DNA of 64,000 nucleotides from Candidatus Eiseniibacteriota bacterium (GCA_016712505.1 JADJQY010000042.1:1-64000); one strand, 5' to 3'. Numbered from the stretch's first letter, positions 47,663-58,760 are shown. Notes: a model not told the origin generated them from the letters alone. Numbers and translations: made by a program.

Positions 47663-48423
47663 GAGCGCCAGGTATAAGCCCCGACGACATGGGTGCACGG
47701 AGGCCCCTACCTTGGCCACACCTAGCCCAGGGGCATGCCCCGGGTCAAAATGTCGCGCCGCGATCGGTACATACCGATAGCCACCGACACCCCTCCGCGG
47801 CGCGAGAGCGGGGATGAGGAACAACTCCCCTGAGTTGACGGTCGTCGATTGGTCAATAGAAGCAGGAGTGGTCCCCTGCCCCAAGCGATCTCAGCCCGAA
47901 TCAGCTCTGAGCGGACGCATCGATGCGTTGTGATTCCCCCCAACGTAGGACGGCGGTAGGGATCTCGGACCATTTGATGCCGCGGCGTCGAAACGGCACC
48001 TTGACACCCCCCGACATCGGGCAGAGCATGGTGGGAATCGGCTCCTCCGATCGGCATCGGTGGCACACTGATGCGGGTCCGCAAGTTAGGAACCTCAGCG
48101 TGGCAGTACGAGACTTGTGACAGCAACGGATGGGTGGGAATCTACTCCAACGACGAGGGCAGCTACGAGGTTCAGGCCGCCGGCTGCCTGACCGAGCCGC
48201 AACACCCGTCCTGCCAGACCCTCACGCCTTATTTGCACAACGGAGACGACATCACCTTCCGGTGCGATGTGTGTGACATTTGCCCCCCTTTGCTCGTTGA
48301 GGAAGGACCCGCCAACTGGTAAGCCGCAGCCGCCCTTTGGCACGGTCCTGGGCGATCTGGGAAACAACAGCGACCCAGCCCAGCTTCGGTCCTACACGAG
48401 CAGCGGGCATAAGGGGGAGAGAA
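47663..48423. other. Long intergenic region
   Basis: About 760 bases without a convincing gene. A stem at 47726-47744 (CCC-A-GGGGC / GCCCC-G-GGG) followed by TCAAAA may end the aldolase transcript. The palindrome GCATCGATGC occurs near 47917. A weak open frame lies at 48071-48322 (separate entry). Confidence 0.4.
48071..48322 (+). CDS. Possible small cysteine-containing protein
   Basis: An ATG opens an 83-codon frame with a plausible residue mix (SAWQYETCDSNGWVGIYSND, QAAGCLTEPQHPSCQTLTPY, DITFRCDVCDICPPLL). It has no ribosome site, no signal peptide and no recognised family. The spaced cysteines recall exported proteins of this genome, so it could be the remnant of a larger gene. It may equally be chance. 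Confidence 0.22.
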   Translation: MRVRKLGTSAWQYETCDSNGWVGIYSNDEGSYEVQAAGCLTEPQHPSCQTLTPYLHNGDDITFRCDVCDICPPLLVEEGPANW

Positions 48424-49343
48424 GTGCGTAGTCAAGTTGTAGTGTGGCTTGCCGGATTGGGGTCCTCCAGCGCGTTCATGTTTAGCCCGTCCGACGCGGC
48501 AACCCTCTCGGTTCCATCTGGATCCTACCCAACGATCGCAGCGGCGCTCGCAGCGGCGCGGAATGGCGATCGGGTGCTGCTGGCTCCGGGAACGTACGCA
48601 GGAGGAGACAACGTCAACCTGAGCTTCGCAGGCAAAGCGATCACCGTCGAGTCGAGCAGCGGTGCAGAGATGACCACGATCGATTGCGGAGGCTCCGGTC
48701 GGGGTTCAGCTTCGTGTCGGGTGAGGGCAATGATTCCGTCCTTCGCGGGATCACGATAGTGAACGGCTTCAGCGCGAACCATGGCGGAGGGATCCTCTGC
48801 GTGAACTCGACACCGACCATCGAGAACGTGGCCATCACGGGCTGCGCGGCATGGAGCGGTGGCGGCCTGGCCGTTCACGGCGGCAACCCACAGTTCGCAC
48901 GTTGTACGATCGCTGGGAATCGAGGGGAGTCAAGTGGCGGCGGAGTGAGCGTTGCGGAGTCTGGAGCGGTGTCCCTCCGCAGCAGCGTCGTCTGGGGGAA
49001 TTGCGCGGTCGACGGCCCAGACCTTCTAAATGACGGTGTGGTGCAGCTCAGTTGCACGGTGATCCCCGAAACGACCAGCGAGCGGCGGCGGACAGATGTA
49101 CTGGAACGACAACGGATGGATTCAGGTCGATCCAGGATTCTGCGATCCACGCGCATGCTCCGAAGCTCCGTCGACCGGCGGCAACTACCAAGTGTCCGAG
49201 GGATCCGTGTGTCTCGCGCCGTTCAACCCCTGCGCTCGCGACCTCGGCGCATTCGGTCAGGGCTGTTCCCTTCCTACCGCCGCGACGAACATCACCTGGA
49301 GTCGTCTCAAGCTGCGATATCCCCGACGAAGCCGGCGCGTTGA
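48424..49343 (+). CDS. Exported parallel beta-helix protein with TWSRLKLRY tail (frameshifted)
   Basis: A GTG at 48424 has GGGGGAGA 5 bases upstream. A signal segment follows (VVVWLAGLGSSSAFMFSPSD). About 305 residues are recovered with frame changes near 48700 (one G missing), 49085 and the very end (one C missing). Order: first coil (YPTIAAALAAARNGDRVLLA, GTYAGGDNVNLSFAGKAITV, TTIDCGG), further coils (GFSFVSGEGNDSVLRGITIV, NHGGGILCVNSTPTIENVAI, WSGGGLAVHGGNPQFARCTI), then a cap (VDPGFCDPRAC, LAPFNPCARDLGAFGQGC) and the end NITWSRLKLRYP. The architecture and ending parallel the beta-helix protein at 16.5-17.7 kb. Function unknown; carbohydrate-related or adhesive roles are common for this fold. 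Confidence 0.72.
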
Positions 49344-49418
49344 CAGGCACCAAGGCAAGAGGGGGGGGCCCGAAGCCACCGCCCCTCCGATCATCCCACC
49401 CGCCGGGACTGCACGATC

Positions 49419-51978
49419 TCAGCGGCGCAGCAGGGCTTGCGCGTGGCGACCTGGTCGCCGGCCGAGAGGCGGGCGAAGTAGACGCCGTCGGCGAGATCGC
49501 CGCGCGACCACTCGATCATGCGGATGATGCCGTCGGCGGGAATCGCTTCGGCGATCGGGGCAACGCGGCGGCCGGCGAGGTCGAAGATCTCGAGGCGCGC
49601 GGGGGTGGTGCCGCTGGCGGCGAAGCGGAAGGTGGTCTGCTGCTGCACGGGGCTGGGGAACGGGGCGTCGAGCAGGAGTTGACGGCTCCGGGTCTCGGAG
49701 GGATCAATCGCCGCCGAGTTGGGGTGAGGTCGATCTCCCAGACGGCACGACCGTAGGTGCCGGCGACGAGCTTTCGCGCGTCGCGCCGGATCTCAGGTCG
49801 ACCACCACGGCGTTGACCAGGCCGGCGCCAAAGGGGAGCCAGGTGGCGCCGCCGTCGGTCGTGCGGAAGACGCCGATGTCGGAACCGACGTACCAGTGGT
49901 TGGGAAACGCCGGGTCGACGATGAGGGTGTTCGCCGGCTGGTCCGGATAGTCGCCGGTGACATCGGTCCAGGAGATGCCGCGATCCGTGGTGCGAACGAT
50001 GTGCGGTCCACCGGTGCCGTAGCCGCCGAAGACGACGAAGGCGCCGTCGAGGTTGCTCGGATCGGCCTGGATCTTGATGGCGTTGCCGGTGCCGGGAAAA
50101 CTGGCCGACTGGATCCAGCTCGCACCGTCGTTGGTCGTGACGTAGACGCCGGCGGCGTTCGACACGGTCCAGACCACGTTGCCGTCCGAGGGTTCATCGA
50201 GATCCAGGATGCGGTCTGGAAGCCGACGTTGGCCCACGAGTTGCCGCCGGTCGTGGTGCGGAAGACGCCGGAGGTGGTCGAGGTGTAGAGGTGGCTCCCC
50301 GCCGCCTGGTCCTGGTCGACCGGAGTCAGCCACGCGCCGGCTCCGAAGATCCCGGTCTGGATGTTGTTCCAGTTCTGCCCGCCGTCGGTAGACTTGATGT
50401 GCCGCCCCCCCTGCCACTCGGAATAGACGATGTCGGCATTCGCCGGATCGATGTTGTGCACGAACCCGTCGGCGATGAAGGTGGAGTGGAACCAGGAGTC
50501 TTCATCGAGTCGCCCGGGCATCCCGTTGTCCTGGGTTCCTCCCATGATGAACAGCGGATCGGACTGGGCGACGCCGATGTCGTAGAACTGATAGGTGACG
50601 ATGCCGGCGCGGCGCGGAGCCCAGGTGTCGCCGTCGTCGGTCGAGTGCCAGGGGCCGCCGTCGGTCGTGATCCAGACCGTGGAGGTGGATCCGGGTTCGT
50701 AGACCAGGCCGTGGTTGTCCCAGTGGGGCGAGATCTCGTCACCAAAGGGGCCCCGGAGTTCAGGTTGACGAAGTTGGAGGCTCCGTTGCTCGATACGTAG
50801 AGCGCGGTGCCTCCGGCAATGACCCGCTCGGCGTCATTCGGATCGGCCGCGATCACGTTGTTGTACCAGCCCTGTCCCCCGCCCATGTTGGTGCCGGTGT
50901 TCCGGACCTGCCAGGTAGCGCCGGCATCGGTGCTACGGTAGATCCCGATCGTGCCCCACGATCCGCTGGCGATGTAGTGGGCATAGATGTAGTTCGGATT
51001 GGCCGGGGTCACCGCGAGCCGGGTCTGGGCGATCGTCGCGGGGTTCGGCTGTCCGGTGCCGGCCAGGTTGAAGGTGAGTCCATCATCGGTCGAGACGTAG
51101 ACCCCGTTGGTCGTCTGGGAGTTGGTGAAGGGGTCGCGGCACTTGGTGACGTACACCCGGCTCGCGCTGCCCGGCTGCCACTTCACGTCCATGTAATTGC
51201 CGCCTGAGAGGACCTGCGTCCAGGTGTCCCCCTGGTCGGTTGAACGCCAGAGGCCGTCATTCGCGCCGGCCAGGATCGTCCCGGTGAGCGGGTTATCCTC
51301 GATCATGTTGAACCCGTGATTCGACGGGACGGCGTAGGAAATTGAGGTCTGGTTCCAGGTCGCGCCGGCGTCGGTCGAGCGGAGCAGGCCGACTCCGAAG
51401 ATCCCCTTGCCCGAGGCGACGAACCCGACGCCGTTTCCTTCTCCGGTCCCCATCAGGACAACGTTCGGATCGGCATTGAGGACGCAGACTGCGCCGACGG
51501 CCAACGTGGGGAGATCATCGGTCGTGGTGCTCCAGGTGTCTCCACCGTCGAGCGACTTCCAGAGACCGCCTCCGGCCGAGCCGACGTAGACCACATCCGC
51601 GTTGGTCGGATCGAAGTCGACCGCGAGACAGCGACCGGAGTACTCCACCGGACCGATGGCGAACCAGTTGGGATCGGTTCCGCGCGCGAGCTGCTGCTTC
51701 GCCGCGGCAAAGTACTCGAGGCGCAGCGCCGCGGCCGAGACACCGGCAGGCGCGGTGCGGGTCGATTGGAACCAGAGTTCGCGGTTGTACGGCTTCCAGC
51801 CGCTGCTCTTGGTTTCCTTCAGCTCCGGGTGCTGTTCGAAGTACTCCCCCAGGCGGGCCAGTCCGAGCGGTTCCTCAGCGGCAACGGGGCCGGCCGCGCC
51901 GACGACGAGGGAAACAAGCGAGAGAACGGAGACGGCGGTCGCGCTTCGGGACAGCCGGGAGCGATGGGAGATACCCAC
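49419..51978 (-). CDS. Exported Asp-box repeat protein with FlgD/T9SS-type tail (several frameshifts)
   Basis: A GTG at 51978 has AGGAGG 7 bases upstream; a signal peptide follows (SATAVSVLSLVSLVVGAAGP, cut after VAA). About 850 residues are recovered with frame changes near 50750, 50190, 49790 and 49410. Asp-boxes recur throughout: KSLDGGDTW, STDAGATW, STDQGDTW, STDDGLTF, STDDGDTW, STDGGQNW, TTTGGNSW, TTDRGISW, TTDGGATW. With GPVEYSGRCLAVDFDPTNAD and GGTQDNGMPGRLDEDSW this gives two propellers of the sortilin/VPS10 kind, much like the protein at 9.4-11.9 kb. The tail (FPSPVQQQTTFRFAASGTTP, LEIFDLAGRRVAPI, DGVYFARLSAGDQ, VATRKPLLRR) is present here but not in that one. One missing C makes the last residues run past the natural stop at 49419. 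Confidence 0.78.
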
Positions 51979-52257
51979 GTGCTTCCTCCTTGATGGGGTG
52001 TGATGGGTTTGCGCCCGGCCGGGGTCGAGTGTGACGCAACGGGCTCTGAGACGCAAGAAGACATCTGGTCTATATGGGAATTTGTCCCGTTCATCTGAGT
52101 CGCGTCGGGGCGGGCGGACTGCAGGTACGCTCGCAACCAACGGCTCTACGGCGGAAAACCGGGAGTTGTTTCCCGGGGCGGGCGACCCGCGCGAGACGAA
52201 CGAGAACCCCCCGTCGCGCCGAGGCGTGGCGGGGGGCGTGGAGCAACCTTCGAAAGG

Positions 52258-54502
52258 TCAGTTGGCCGACACGGCCGAGGATTGGCGCTGGGAGCGGGTC
52301 CCTTTCGCCTGATGGACTGCGGTCGACTCGTCGAGCAGCCGGTCGACCGAGCGGCGCACGAAGGCGATCACGCAGCCGACGAAGATCAGGATCGCGCCGA
52401 ACCAGAGGAGGTTGATCAGCGGCTTCTTGCTCGCCTCGACCAGCATGTAGCCGGCGCCGGGCGCGCTCGCGTCTTCCGCTCCGACCCGGATGACCCCCTG
52501 CTCCACCGACATGCCGCCGAGGGTGAAGGAGAGTTCCGTCGCCAGCTGACTCTGCACCGCGACGCCCTGCATCTTGCCGCCGTACATGCGAAGCGGGAGA
52601 ACGAGCGACTCGGTCTGACCGTCACGCGCCAGTTGCACCAGCGCGGAGACGCTCATCTCCTCATGGTCGCCGCCCCCCATCTCGAACCGTTCGAAGGTCA
52701 GGGTCGAGCCGTGCCAATCGACCGGCGTTCCCTTGGGCAGCTCGAGCGCCTCGGTGCCAGCGTGACTGTTGATCTCCTCGGGGGAGATGTACAGATCCCC
52801 GGTCAGCCGACGGAGAATGGCCGGCTTGCGGAAGAGCTGCCCGTTGGGCAGCGTGAAGCAGGTCATCTCCGTCCTGATCGCGCCGGAGTGCGAGGCGCCG
52901 CCGGCCAGCGATCCGACCTCGAGGGCGTAGCGATCCTTCGGCTCCGACCCTGCAATGAACCCGTGATAGGTGATGGTGCGATCGAGCACCTCGACCGCCT
53001 GACCCTGAGGGAGGCGCGCCCGCTCCGAGGTGTCCCACGACTCGCTGGCCACCACCCCCATGATCATCATGCCGAATCCGATGTGCGCGACCGCCGCGCC
53101 GGTGGTGAGGAAGCGGTGGGGCGCCACGTGCGCGAAGCGGATCAGGTTCGACACCACGGTGAAGGTGCCACCGAAGAAAAGCAGAAGCTGACCGATTCCG
53201 CGCCCGCCCAGGGCGTAGGCGACGATCGTGATCACCGCCGCGACCGCGGCGGAGGGGGCAAGCCGCTGCAGTGAGCGACGGATCGGCACCGGGCCCAGGT
53301 GAGAACGGTCCGATCCCGAGCAGCAGCACGAGCAGCACGTAGATCGGCAGGTTGACCTGATTGTAGAACCCGGCGTTGGGGTGCCCGGGCTTCGAACCAA
53401 CCGGAGAGAATCGGCCACGAGGTCCCGAGGAGAACGAGGAAGGCCGAGATGACGAAAGCACCAGCGTGCCGGTGAGGACCAACGGCCAGGCGAAGGCGGA
53501 CGAGATGGTCGGCGTCCGTTCGCGCTTGCGGCGCAGGATGGTCCAGACCGAGACGGCGGTCACCGCGGTCATCCCGCTGAGCAACCAGCTATAGACGGTC
53601 CCCTTGGGGAACGAGTGGACCGAGAAGTCGGCCGGGACGCCGCTCCGGGTGAGGAAGGTGGCGTAGATCGCGGTGAGTGGCACCCCATCGCGAGCAGCGG
53701 GTTGGTCAGCCGAAGCGCTCCGGTCATCTGCTGGACGATGAACCCGTGCAGGAGAGCGGTGACCATCAACCAAGGGAATGAGCGACGCATTCTCGACCGG
53801 GTCCCAGCCCCAAGCCGCCCCAACCGAGCACCTTGTAGGCCCAGAAGGCGCCGAGCGCGATCCCGACCCCGAGCGTGATAAAGCCAAAGAGAGCAAAGCG
53901 CAGTCGGGAATGATCCAGCGGGTCTCGTCCCGCTTCCAGATTCCGACCATCGCGAGCACTGCGGGGATGGTGAGCGCAGCATAGCCGAGGAACACCACCG
54001 GGGGATGGGTCGCCATCCACGGATCCTGCAGCAGCGGATTGAGTCCGTTTCCGTCGGCCGGGACGGTCGCCCCGAGCCGGAACGGGTCGGCGTTGGGATG
54101 CAGCATCAGCAGATTCAGCAGCGCGACCGTTCCGAGGTAGGTGGTCATGACCAGCGGCCGCTGCCACGACTCCTTGTAGAGGAGCCAGTATCCGAGCACG
54201 GCGCCGAAGAGAGCCCAGAGGAGATAGGGTCCCTCCTGTCCGCCCCAGAAGGCGGAGATGAGATAGAGCATCGGCAAATCGCGCGAGGAGTAGTGGACCA
54301 CGTACTCGTAGCGGAAATCGTGGCGCAGGATCGCGGTGAAGAGGGCGATCGAGGCGAAGACCAGCATTGCGGTCATGGTGTCATAGGCGCGGCGGAACAG
54401 CCGCTCGGAGGGAGCATGCCCTCGGCTCCAGCGCACGCCGGCGACCAGGGCGACGAGGGTTGCGATGGCCGCGATACGAATCAGCCAACTCCCGGGGTTC
54501 AT
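52258..54502 (-). CDS. ccmF: Cytochrome c maturation haem lyase CcmF (several frameshifts)
   Basis: The ATG at 54502 has GGAGGAG 6 bases upstream. About 748 residues form a polytopic membrane protein: WLIRIAAIATLVALVAGVRW, HYSSRDLPMLYLISAFWGGQ, EGPYLLWALFGAVLGYWLLY, MATHPPVVFLGYAALTIPAV, then the tryptophan-rich haem-handling motif WGWDPVENASLIPW, HGFIVQQMTGALRLTNPLLA, and LTRSGVPADFSVHSFPKGTV. The C-terminal periplasmic domain is intact (GFGMMIMGVVASESWDTSER, RLTGDLYISPEEINSHAGTE), with a last helix INLLWFGAILIFVGCVIAFV. Frame changes fall near 53925, 53800, 53690, 53450 and 53285, the densest cluster outside the first 3 kb. CcmF attaches haem to apocytochrome c at the periplasmic face, receiving it from CcmE. 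No other ccm gene is in the window. The Rrf2 regulator upstream, on the same strand, may share its transcript. Confidence 0.84.
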
Positions 54503-54662
54503 GGTCTCTCCTCCTCTTCCTTCCGGCCGATCGCCGGGGGCTCTGGGCCGCCGCGGGACGGAGGATCGACGTGGGGCGTCGATCGGATCCGGGTCCGCGT
54601 TCATCAGGGATTGGTTCACGTGATCAGGTGTGGTCGTCGCCTCGGTCCGGTCGTCAGGGCGA

Positions 54663-55077
54663 TCAGGAGGCAGAGCGGTCGCTCGGCGTGCAGACCTTGG
54701 AGCAGGTCAGCAATGCTGGAGGCGGCGAGCGAGTCTGCCCCAGTCCCGACACGAGGTCGAGACGTTGGTGCAACGCGCAGAGGTGCTCTCCGTGCTCCCG
54801 GGCGACCCAACGGGCAGGTGTGGATGCGACGGATCGGGTCGACGGCGTTCACCACGTCCAGCACGGTCATCTCGGTCGCCGGCCGGGCGAGCACGAACCC
54901 GCCGTTCAAACCGCGACGCGAGCAGACGACCCCAGCGCGCGCGAGCAGCACCTTCGCCATGTAGCCGGGCGGCACCTTTCCCAGGGTCGCGATCTCGCGC
55001 GCGGTCATCGCCGCATCCGGTGCGTGGGCGAGGCAGACGATCGCTCGAAGCGCGTACTCGCTGGTCTGAGAGATCAT
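54663..55077 (-). CDS. Rrf2-family transcription regulator (NsrR/IscR-like), one frameshift
   Basis: The chosen start is the ATG at 55077, with GGAGGAGCG just upstream. The first 80 residues are a winged helix typical of Rrf2: MISQTSEYALRAIVCLAHAP, MTAREIATLGKVPPGYMAKV, CSRRGLNGGFVLARPATEMT, VLDVVNAVDPIRRIHTCPLG. After a frame change near 54800 the end reads EHGEHLCALHQRLDLVSGLG and LLTCSKVCTPSDRSAS. HTC and LCALH are the usual cysteine/histidine surroundings of the iron-sulfur cluster that Rrf2 sensors bind. The protein probably senses nitric oxide, iron or redox state through that cluster. It is divergent from the RIC gene, with palindromes between, so it likely controls that gene and itself; ccmF lies downstream. 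Confidence 0.82.
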
Positions 55078-55101
55078 CGCTCCTCCGCTATTCGGATTTA
55101 T

Positions 55102-55115
55102 GGATGTTGACATCC
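55102..55115. promoter_or_regulatory. Palindrome GGATGT-TG-ACATCC, candidate Rrf2 operator
   Basis: Perfect 6-base arms sit 25 bases before the Rrf2 start. It is nested within a wider inverted repeat, TTCGGAT (55091-55097) and ATCCGAA (55112-55118). Its position over the likely promoter of the Rrf2 gene suits autoregulation. Confidence 0.45.
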
Positions 55116-55118
55116 GAA

Positions 55119-55132
55119 ATATCGACCGATAT
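55119..55132. promoter_or_regulatory. Palindrome ATATCG-AC-CGATAT, candidate operator of the divergent pair
   Basis: ATATCG and CGATAT arms with a two-base centre lie four bases from the previous palindrome, in the AT-rich gap shared by the Rrf2 and RIC genes. Two adjacent dyads suggest cooperative or alternative regulator binding. No -35/-10 pair could be fixed. Confidence 0.45.
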
Positions 55133-55299
55133 CGTTTCCGACATCGAGATTAGTTTCTCTCCTTTGTGGATCGGATGCAACTGGCTAGTTGCTTATAAGC
55201 CTAAAGGGGACATGGAGTCTCGGCAGTCCCGGCGCAGACAGGGGTGGCTTATCCCTGAACTGCCTGTAATTAAATCGCTTACGTTCTCTGGAGAGCACG

Positions 55300-56006
55300 A
55301 TGAAATACGACGAGGCGACCCTGGGGCAATTGGTAGTGGAGCAGCCGACGCGGGCGCAGGTGTTCGAGCAGAGGGGTTGGACTACTGCTGCGGAGGGAAG
55401 GTGCTCCTGCGGGAGGCCTGCGCGACCCATGGACTGCCCCTGGACGAGATCGCGGCCGAGCTCGAGCGGGTCGACGCGGAGTCGCTCGAGACAACGGCCG
55501 TGGACCCGGCGCGGCTTCCACGCGATCCGCGAGAGCTGATCCGCCAGATCGTGGAGACCCATCATGTTTACCTGAAGAGCGAGATGCCGCGGATCTCCGC
55601 TCTGGCCGCAAAGGTCACCAACGCCCACGGCACCCGGCATCCAGAGCTCACCGCGGTCGCCGCAACCTACGAGGAACTCCGCGCGGAACTCGAACCGCAC
55701 CTCCTCAAGGAGGAGCGAGTCCTGTTCCCCTGGATCGAACGGCTCGCGACCCCAGGAAGCGCCGCCGGGCCGGCCACCGTCGCCGCTCCAATCCAGGTCA
55801 TGGAGGCCGACCATGAATTGGCCGGATCGCTCCTGGCCAAACTACGGGAGTTGACCGGCGGATACGCGACTCCAGCGGATGGTTGCCCGACGTTTCACGC
55901 GTTCTACGGCGCGTTGGCCCTCCTCGAGGCGGACACCCATCGGCATATCCACGCGGAGAACAACCTGCTGTTTCCGCTGGCGCTCGAGCTGGAAGCGAGC
56001 GCGTGA
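55300..56006 (+). CDS. ric: RIC/ScdA/YtfE-family iron-sulfur cluster repair di-iron protein, one frameshift
   Basis: The ATG has GGAGAG 5 bases upstream. One G is missing near 55370; adding it gives about 235 residues. The N-terminal ScdA/DUF542 domain reads TLGQLVVEQPTRAQVFEQRG and LDYCCGGKVLLREACATHGL, with the paired cysteines of the family. The rest is a hemerythrin-like four-helix bundle with histidines and glutamates for a di-iron site: IVETHHVYLKSEMPRISALA, LEPHLLKEERVLFPWIERLA, VMEADHELAGSLLAKLRELT, HRHIHAENNLLFPLALELEA. These proteins repair iron-sulfur clusters after nitric oxide or oxidative damage. Divergence from an Rrf2 sensor is the classic arrangement for such stress genes. 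The frameshift matches the error pattern, so the gene is probably functional. Confidence 0.88.
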
Positions 56007-56067
56007 GCGACTGATCGGGCGCGGGTGGGCTGCGATGTCCACCCGCGCTTGGCTCGTCCCGGGGAGA

Positions 56068-56799
56068 TCAGGCAAGCTCCCGCCCGGGAGTGACGTCCAG
56101 GCGCGCCGAAAGCCACGCTCGGATCGCGGAGATCTGAAGCCGCCCGAGCGAGTGACCGCCGGGGAAGCGAGCCAGAGTCGCGTCGACCCCGGCGGCGAGA
56201 AGGGCCGCTTCCCCTTTCTCCGCCCCCTCGACCGGAACGGCGGCATCTCGCTCACCGTGACAGAGCAGGGCTGAGAAGCCGGCCTCTGCGGCTGCTTTCA
56301 TCTCCGGCCCGAGGATCTCGGCTTTGACGCGCGCCCCGGAGATGATCATCCCTCGGAAGCGATCGATGCGGCGAAGGGCGATGACCGACCCGCAGTACCC
56401 CCCCTGGGAGAAGCCGAGGAGAAAGCGGGCGCCGGGTCTAAGCCCAAGCGTCGACTCCGCCCCGTCGATCGCGGACAGCAGGGTCTGCTCGACCCGATCG
56501 AGTTCGCGCCGAAAGCGATCCTGGTCGCCGTCATAGTCGTACCAACTGGCGCCCGGGCCCGCGCCGGTCAAACCTTCGGCCGGCCGTGGACCGCGAAAGC
56601 TCAGAATGTGAATCGGGAGGTCGAACAGCCCCTGGAGCAGCAGGGAAAAGCTGTCCTCGTTCATGCGAAAGCCATGGAGCGTGACCAGAACTGGAGCCTC
56701 CGGACGGACCGCGGCACCGTCGCGACGCCAGCACAACGCCTCCTCCCCCCACTTCTCCCCCGCTGGACTGGAGCCACCACCACCCCCCGATCGGGCCAC
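56068..56799 (-). CDS. Alpha/beta hydrolase, phospholipase/carboxylesterase type
   Basis: The likely start is a GTG at 56799 with GGTGGAG 5 bases upstream; the frame is open further but the extra sequence is not protein-like. About 243 residues: oxyanion strand LVTLHGFRMNEDSFSLLLQG, IHILSFRGPRPAEGLTGAGP, ASWYDYDGDQDRFRREL, nucleophile elbow LLGFSQGGYCGSVIALRRID, acid in LLCHGERDAAVPVEGAEKGE, and His in ARFPGGHSLGRLQISAIRAW. All three catalytic residues are visible. The size and GFSQGG elbow place it with esterase/thioesterase-like YpfH/carboxylesterase 2 proteins, cytoplasmic and of broad or unknown substrate. It overlaps nothing and is divergent from the aminopeptidase gene by 115 bases. Confidence 0.82.
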   Translation of the reverse strand: MARSGGGGGSSPAGEKWGEEALCWRRDGAAVRPEAPVLVTLHGFRMNEDSFSLLLQGLFDLPIHILSFRGPRPAEGLTGAGPGASWYDYDGDQDRFRRELDRVEQTLLSAIDGAESTLGLRPGARFLLGFSQGGYCGSVIALRRIDRFRGMIISGARVKAEILGPEMKAAAEAGFSALLCHGERDAAVPVEGAEKGEAALLAAGVDATLARFPGGHSLGRLQISAIRAWLSARLDVTPGRELA

Positions 56800-56914
56800 C
56801 GGATCTCCACCCGCCGAAACCGTACGGCGGACCGCCCCTGACCTCGCGGGACACGCTATACTGCGCCGGTCCGTTGTCAAATTCGAAACCCGCGAGCGCG
56901 GGGCAAGGAGCAAC

Positions 56915-58704
56915 ATGACCCCGAAGCAGAAGATCGCCGCCCTCCGCGGCCTGATGCACCAGCGCGGCCTCTACGCCTACCTGGTCCCCTCCACTGACGC
57001 GCATCAGAGCGAGTACGTGCCTGACTGCTGGCGGCGGCGCCCCTGGCTCTCCGGTTTCACCGGATCGGCGGGAGAACTCCTGGTCAGCGCCGACTCGGCC
57101 GGGGTCTGGACCGATGGACGCTACTTCATTCAGGCGGACGCGGAACTCCGCGGCACCGGCATCCGGCTCTTCAAGTCGGGCGAACCGGGCGTGCCGACCC
57201 TGCACGAGTACCTGGCCAAGAGCGTGAAGCGCGGCGAGGTGGTCGGAGTGGACCCCCGCGTGATCTCACCGACCGATGCCGAGGCGCTCGAGCGCCTGCT
57301 CGAGAGCGTCGGGGCCCGGCTCGAGTTCACCGAGAACAACCTGGTCGACCAGATCTGGTCCGACCAACCGAAGCGCTCCGACGGCCCGGTACAGGTGCAG
57401 GCTCTGGAGTATGCCGGCGAGACGGTGGCCTCGAAACTGAAGCGCGTGCGGATCGAAATGAAGGCGCGCGGAGCCGAGGCCCACGTGGTTTCCACCCTGG
57501 ACGCGATCGCCTGGTTGTACAACATTCGCGGACGCGACGTGGAGTACAATCCGGTCGTGATCGCCTACGCGGTGATCACGATGAAGGACGCGTTCCTCTA
57601 CGTGGGCAACGGAAAGGTGTCCGCCACGGTGGCGCGCAAGCTCGCCCCGGCGGTCACCGTGCGCAACTACGACGACGTGGCCGAGGCGCTGCGCGATCTC
57701 GGCGCGCGCAAGACCCGCACCTGGATCGATCTCGGCGCCTCGAACCGCTGGATGCTGGATCAGCTCGCCGGCGCCCCGATCGTGAGCGGTCAGAGCCCGA
57801 TCACGCCGATGAAGGCGCGGAAGAATCCGGTCGAGATCAGCGGCATGCGCCTGGCGCACATCGAAGATGGGGTCGCCATGGTGCGATTCCTCCACTGGCT
57901 GGAGAACGAGTTGCCGAAGGGGCAGCTCACGGAGATCTCGGCCGCGGACAAGCTGGCCGCGTTTCGCTCCGAAGGAGAACACTTTCAGGGACTCTCCTTC
58001 CGCACCATCTCGGGCTACGGCGCCCACGGTGCGCTGCCCCACTACTCGGTCGACGAGAAGTCGAACGTGCCGCTCGAGCCGAAGGGGCTCTACGTCCTCG
58101 ACTCGGGGGGGCAGTACCTGACCGGCACGACCGACATCACCCGCACCTTGATGCTGGGGAAAGCGGCGACGGCTGAACAGCGGGACCGCTACGCGAGTGC
58201 TCAGGGGCACATCGCCCTCGCGCGCGCGACCTTTCCCGCCAGGTGCGCGGCATCCGGCTCGACACCTTCGCGCGGATGCACCTCTGGGAAGCGGGTCTCG
58301 ACTACAACCATGGCACCGGTCATGGAGTCGGCGCGTACCTGAACGTGCACGAAGGGCCGCAGTCGATCAGCCCGACGCGGGACATCTTCGGCGCTCCGCT
58401 CGAGCCGGGAAACATACTGTCCAACGAGCCGGGCTACTACGAGGCCGGCGCCTACGGGATCCGGATCGAGAACCTGATCCTGGTTCGGGAGGAAGCGAAG
58501 CACTCCAAGAACGGCACGAGCTGGCTCGGCTTCGACACCATCACCCTCTGTCCGATCGAGACACGCCTGATCGAGCCGAAGCTGCTCACCCAGCCGGAGC
58601 GGACCTGGCTCAACCAGTACCACTCGACGGTGTACAAGACCCTCTCCCCCCGGCTCTCGCCCGCGGAGAAGAGCTGGTTGCGCAAGGCGACCGCCGCGGT
58701 CTGA
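56915..58704 (+). CDS. Xaa-Pro aminopeptidase (aminopeptidase P, M24B), one frameshift
   Basis: The ATG has AAGGAG 5 bases upstream. About 596 residues are in the order of the large aminopeptidase P form (XPNPEP1-like). First creatinase-N domain: MHQRGLYAYLVPSTDAHQSE, WLSGFTGSAGELLVSADSAG, WTDGRYFIQADAEL. Second: STLDAIAWLYNIRGRDVEYN. The pita-bread catalytic domain has metal ligands Asp in LYVLDSGGQYL, Asp in TTDITRT, His in NHGTGHGVGAYLN, Glu in LSNEPGYYEAGAYG and Glu in GIRIENLILV. The end WLNQYHSTVYKTLSPRLSPA is the usual C-terminal piece. One C is missing near 58240. The enzyme removes the N-terminal residue before proline using two manganese or cobalt ions, in the cytoplasm (no signal peptide). 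All ligands are present, so it is probably active. Confidence 0.92.
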
Positions 58705-58726
58705 TCGAATCGAGGGAATGCGCTGA

Positions 58727-58760
58727 AACCGCCGCGCGAACTCTGGATCGCGCGGCGGTT
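58727..58760. terminator. Bidirectional hairpin between convergent genes
   Basis: AACCGCCGCGCGA and its exact complement, 13 base pairs around an 8-base loop, lie between the aminopeptidase stop (58704) and the adhesin stop (58778). There is AAA before and a few T after, so it can serve both directions. Confidence 0.68.
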
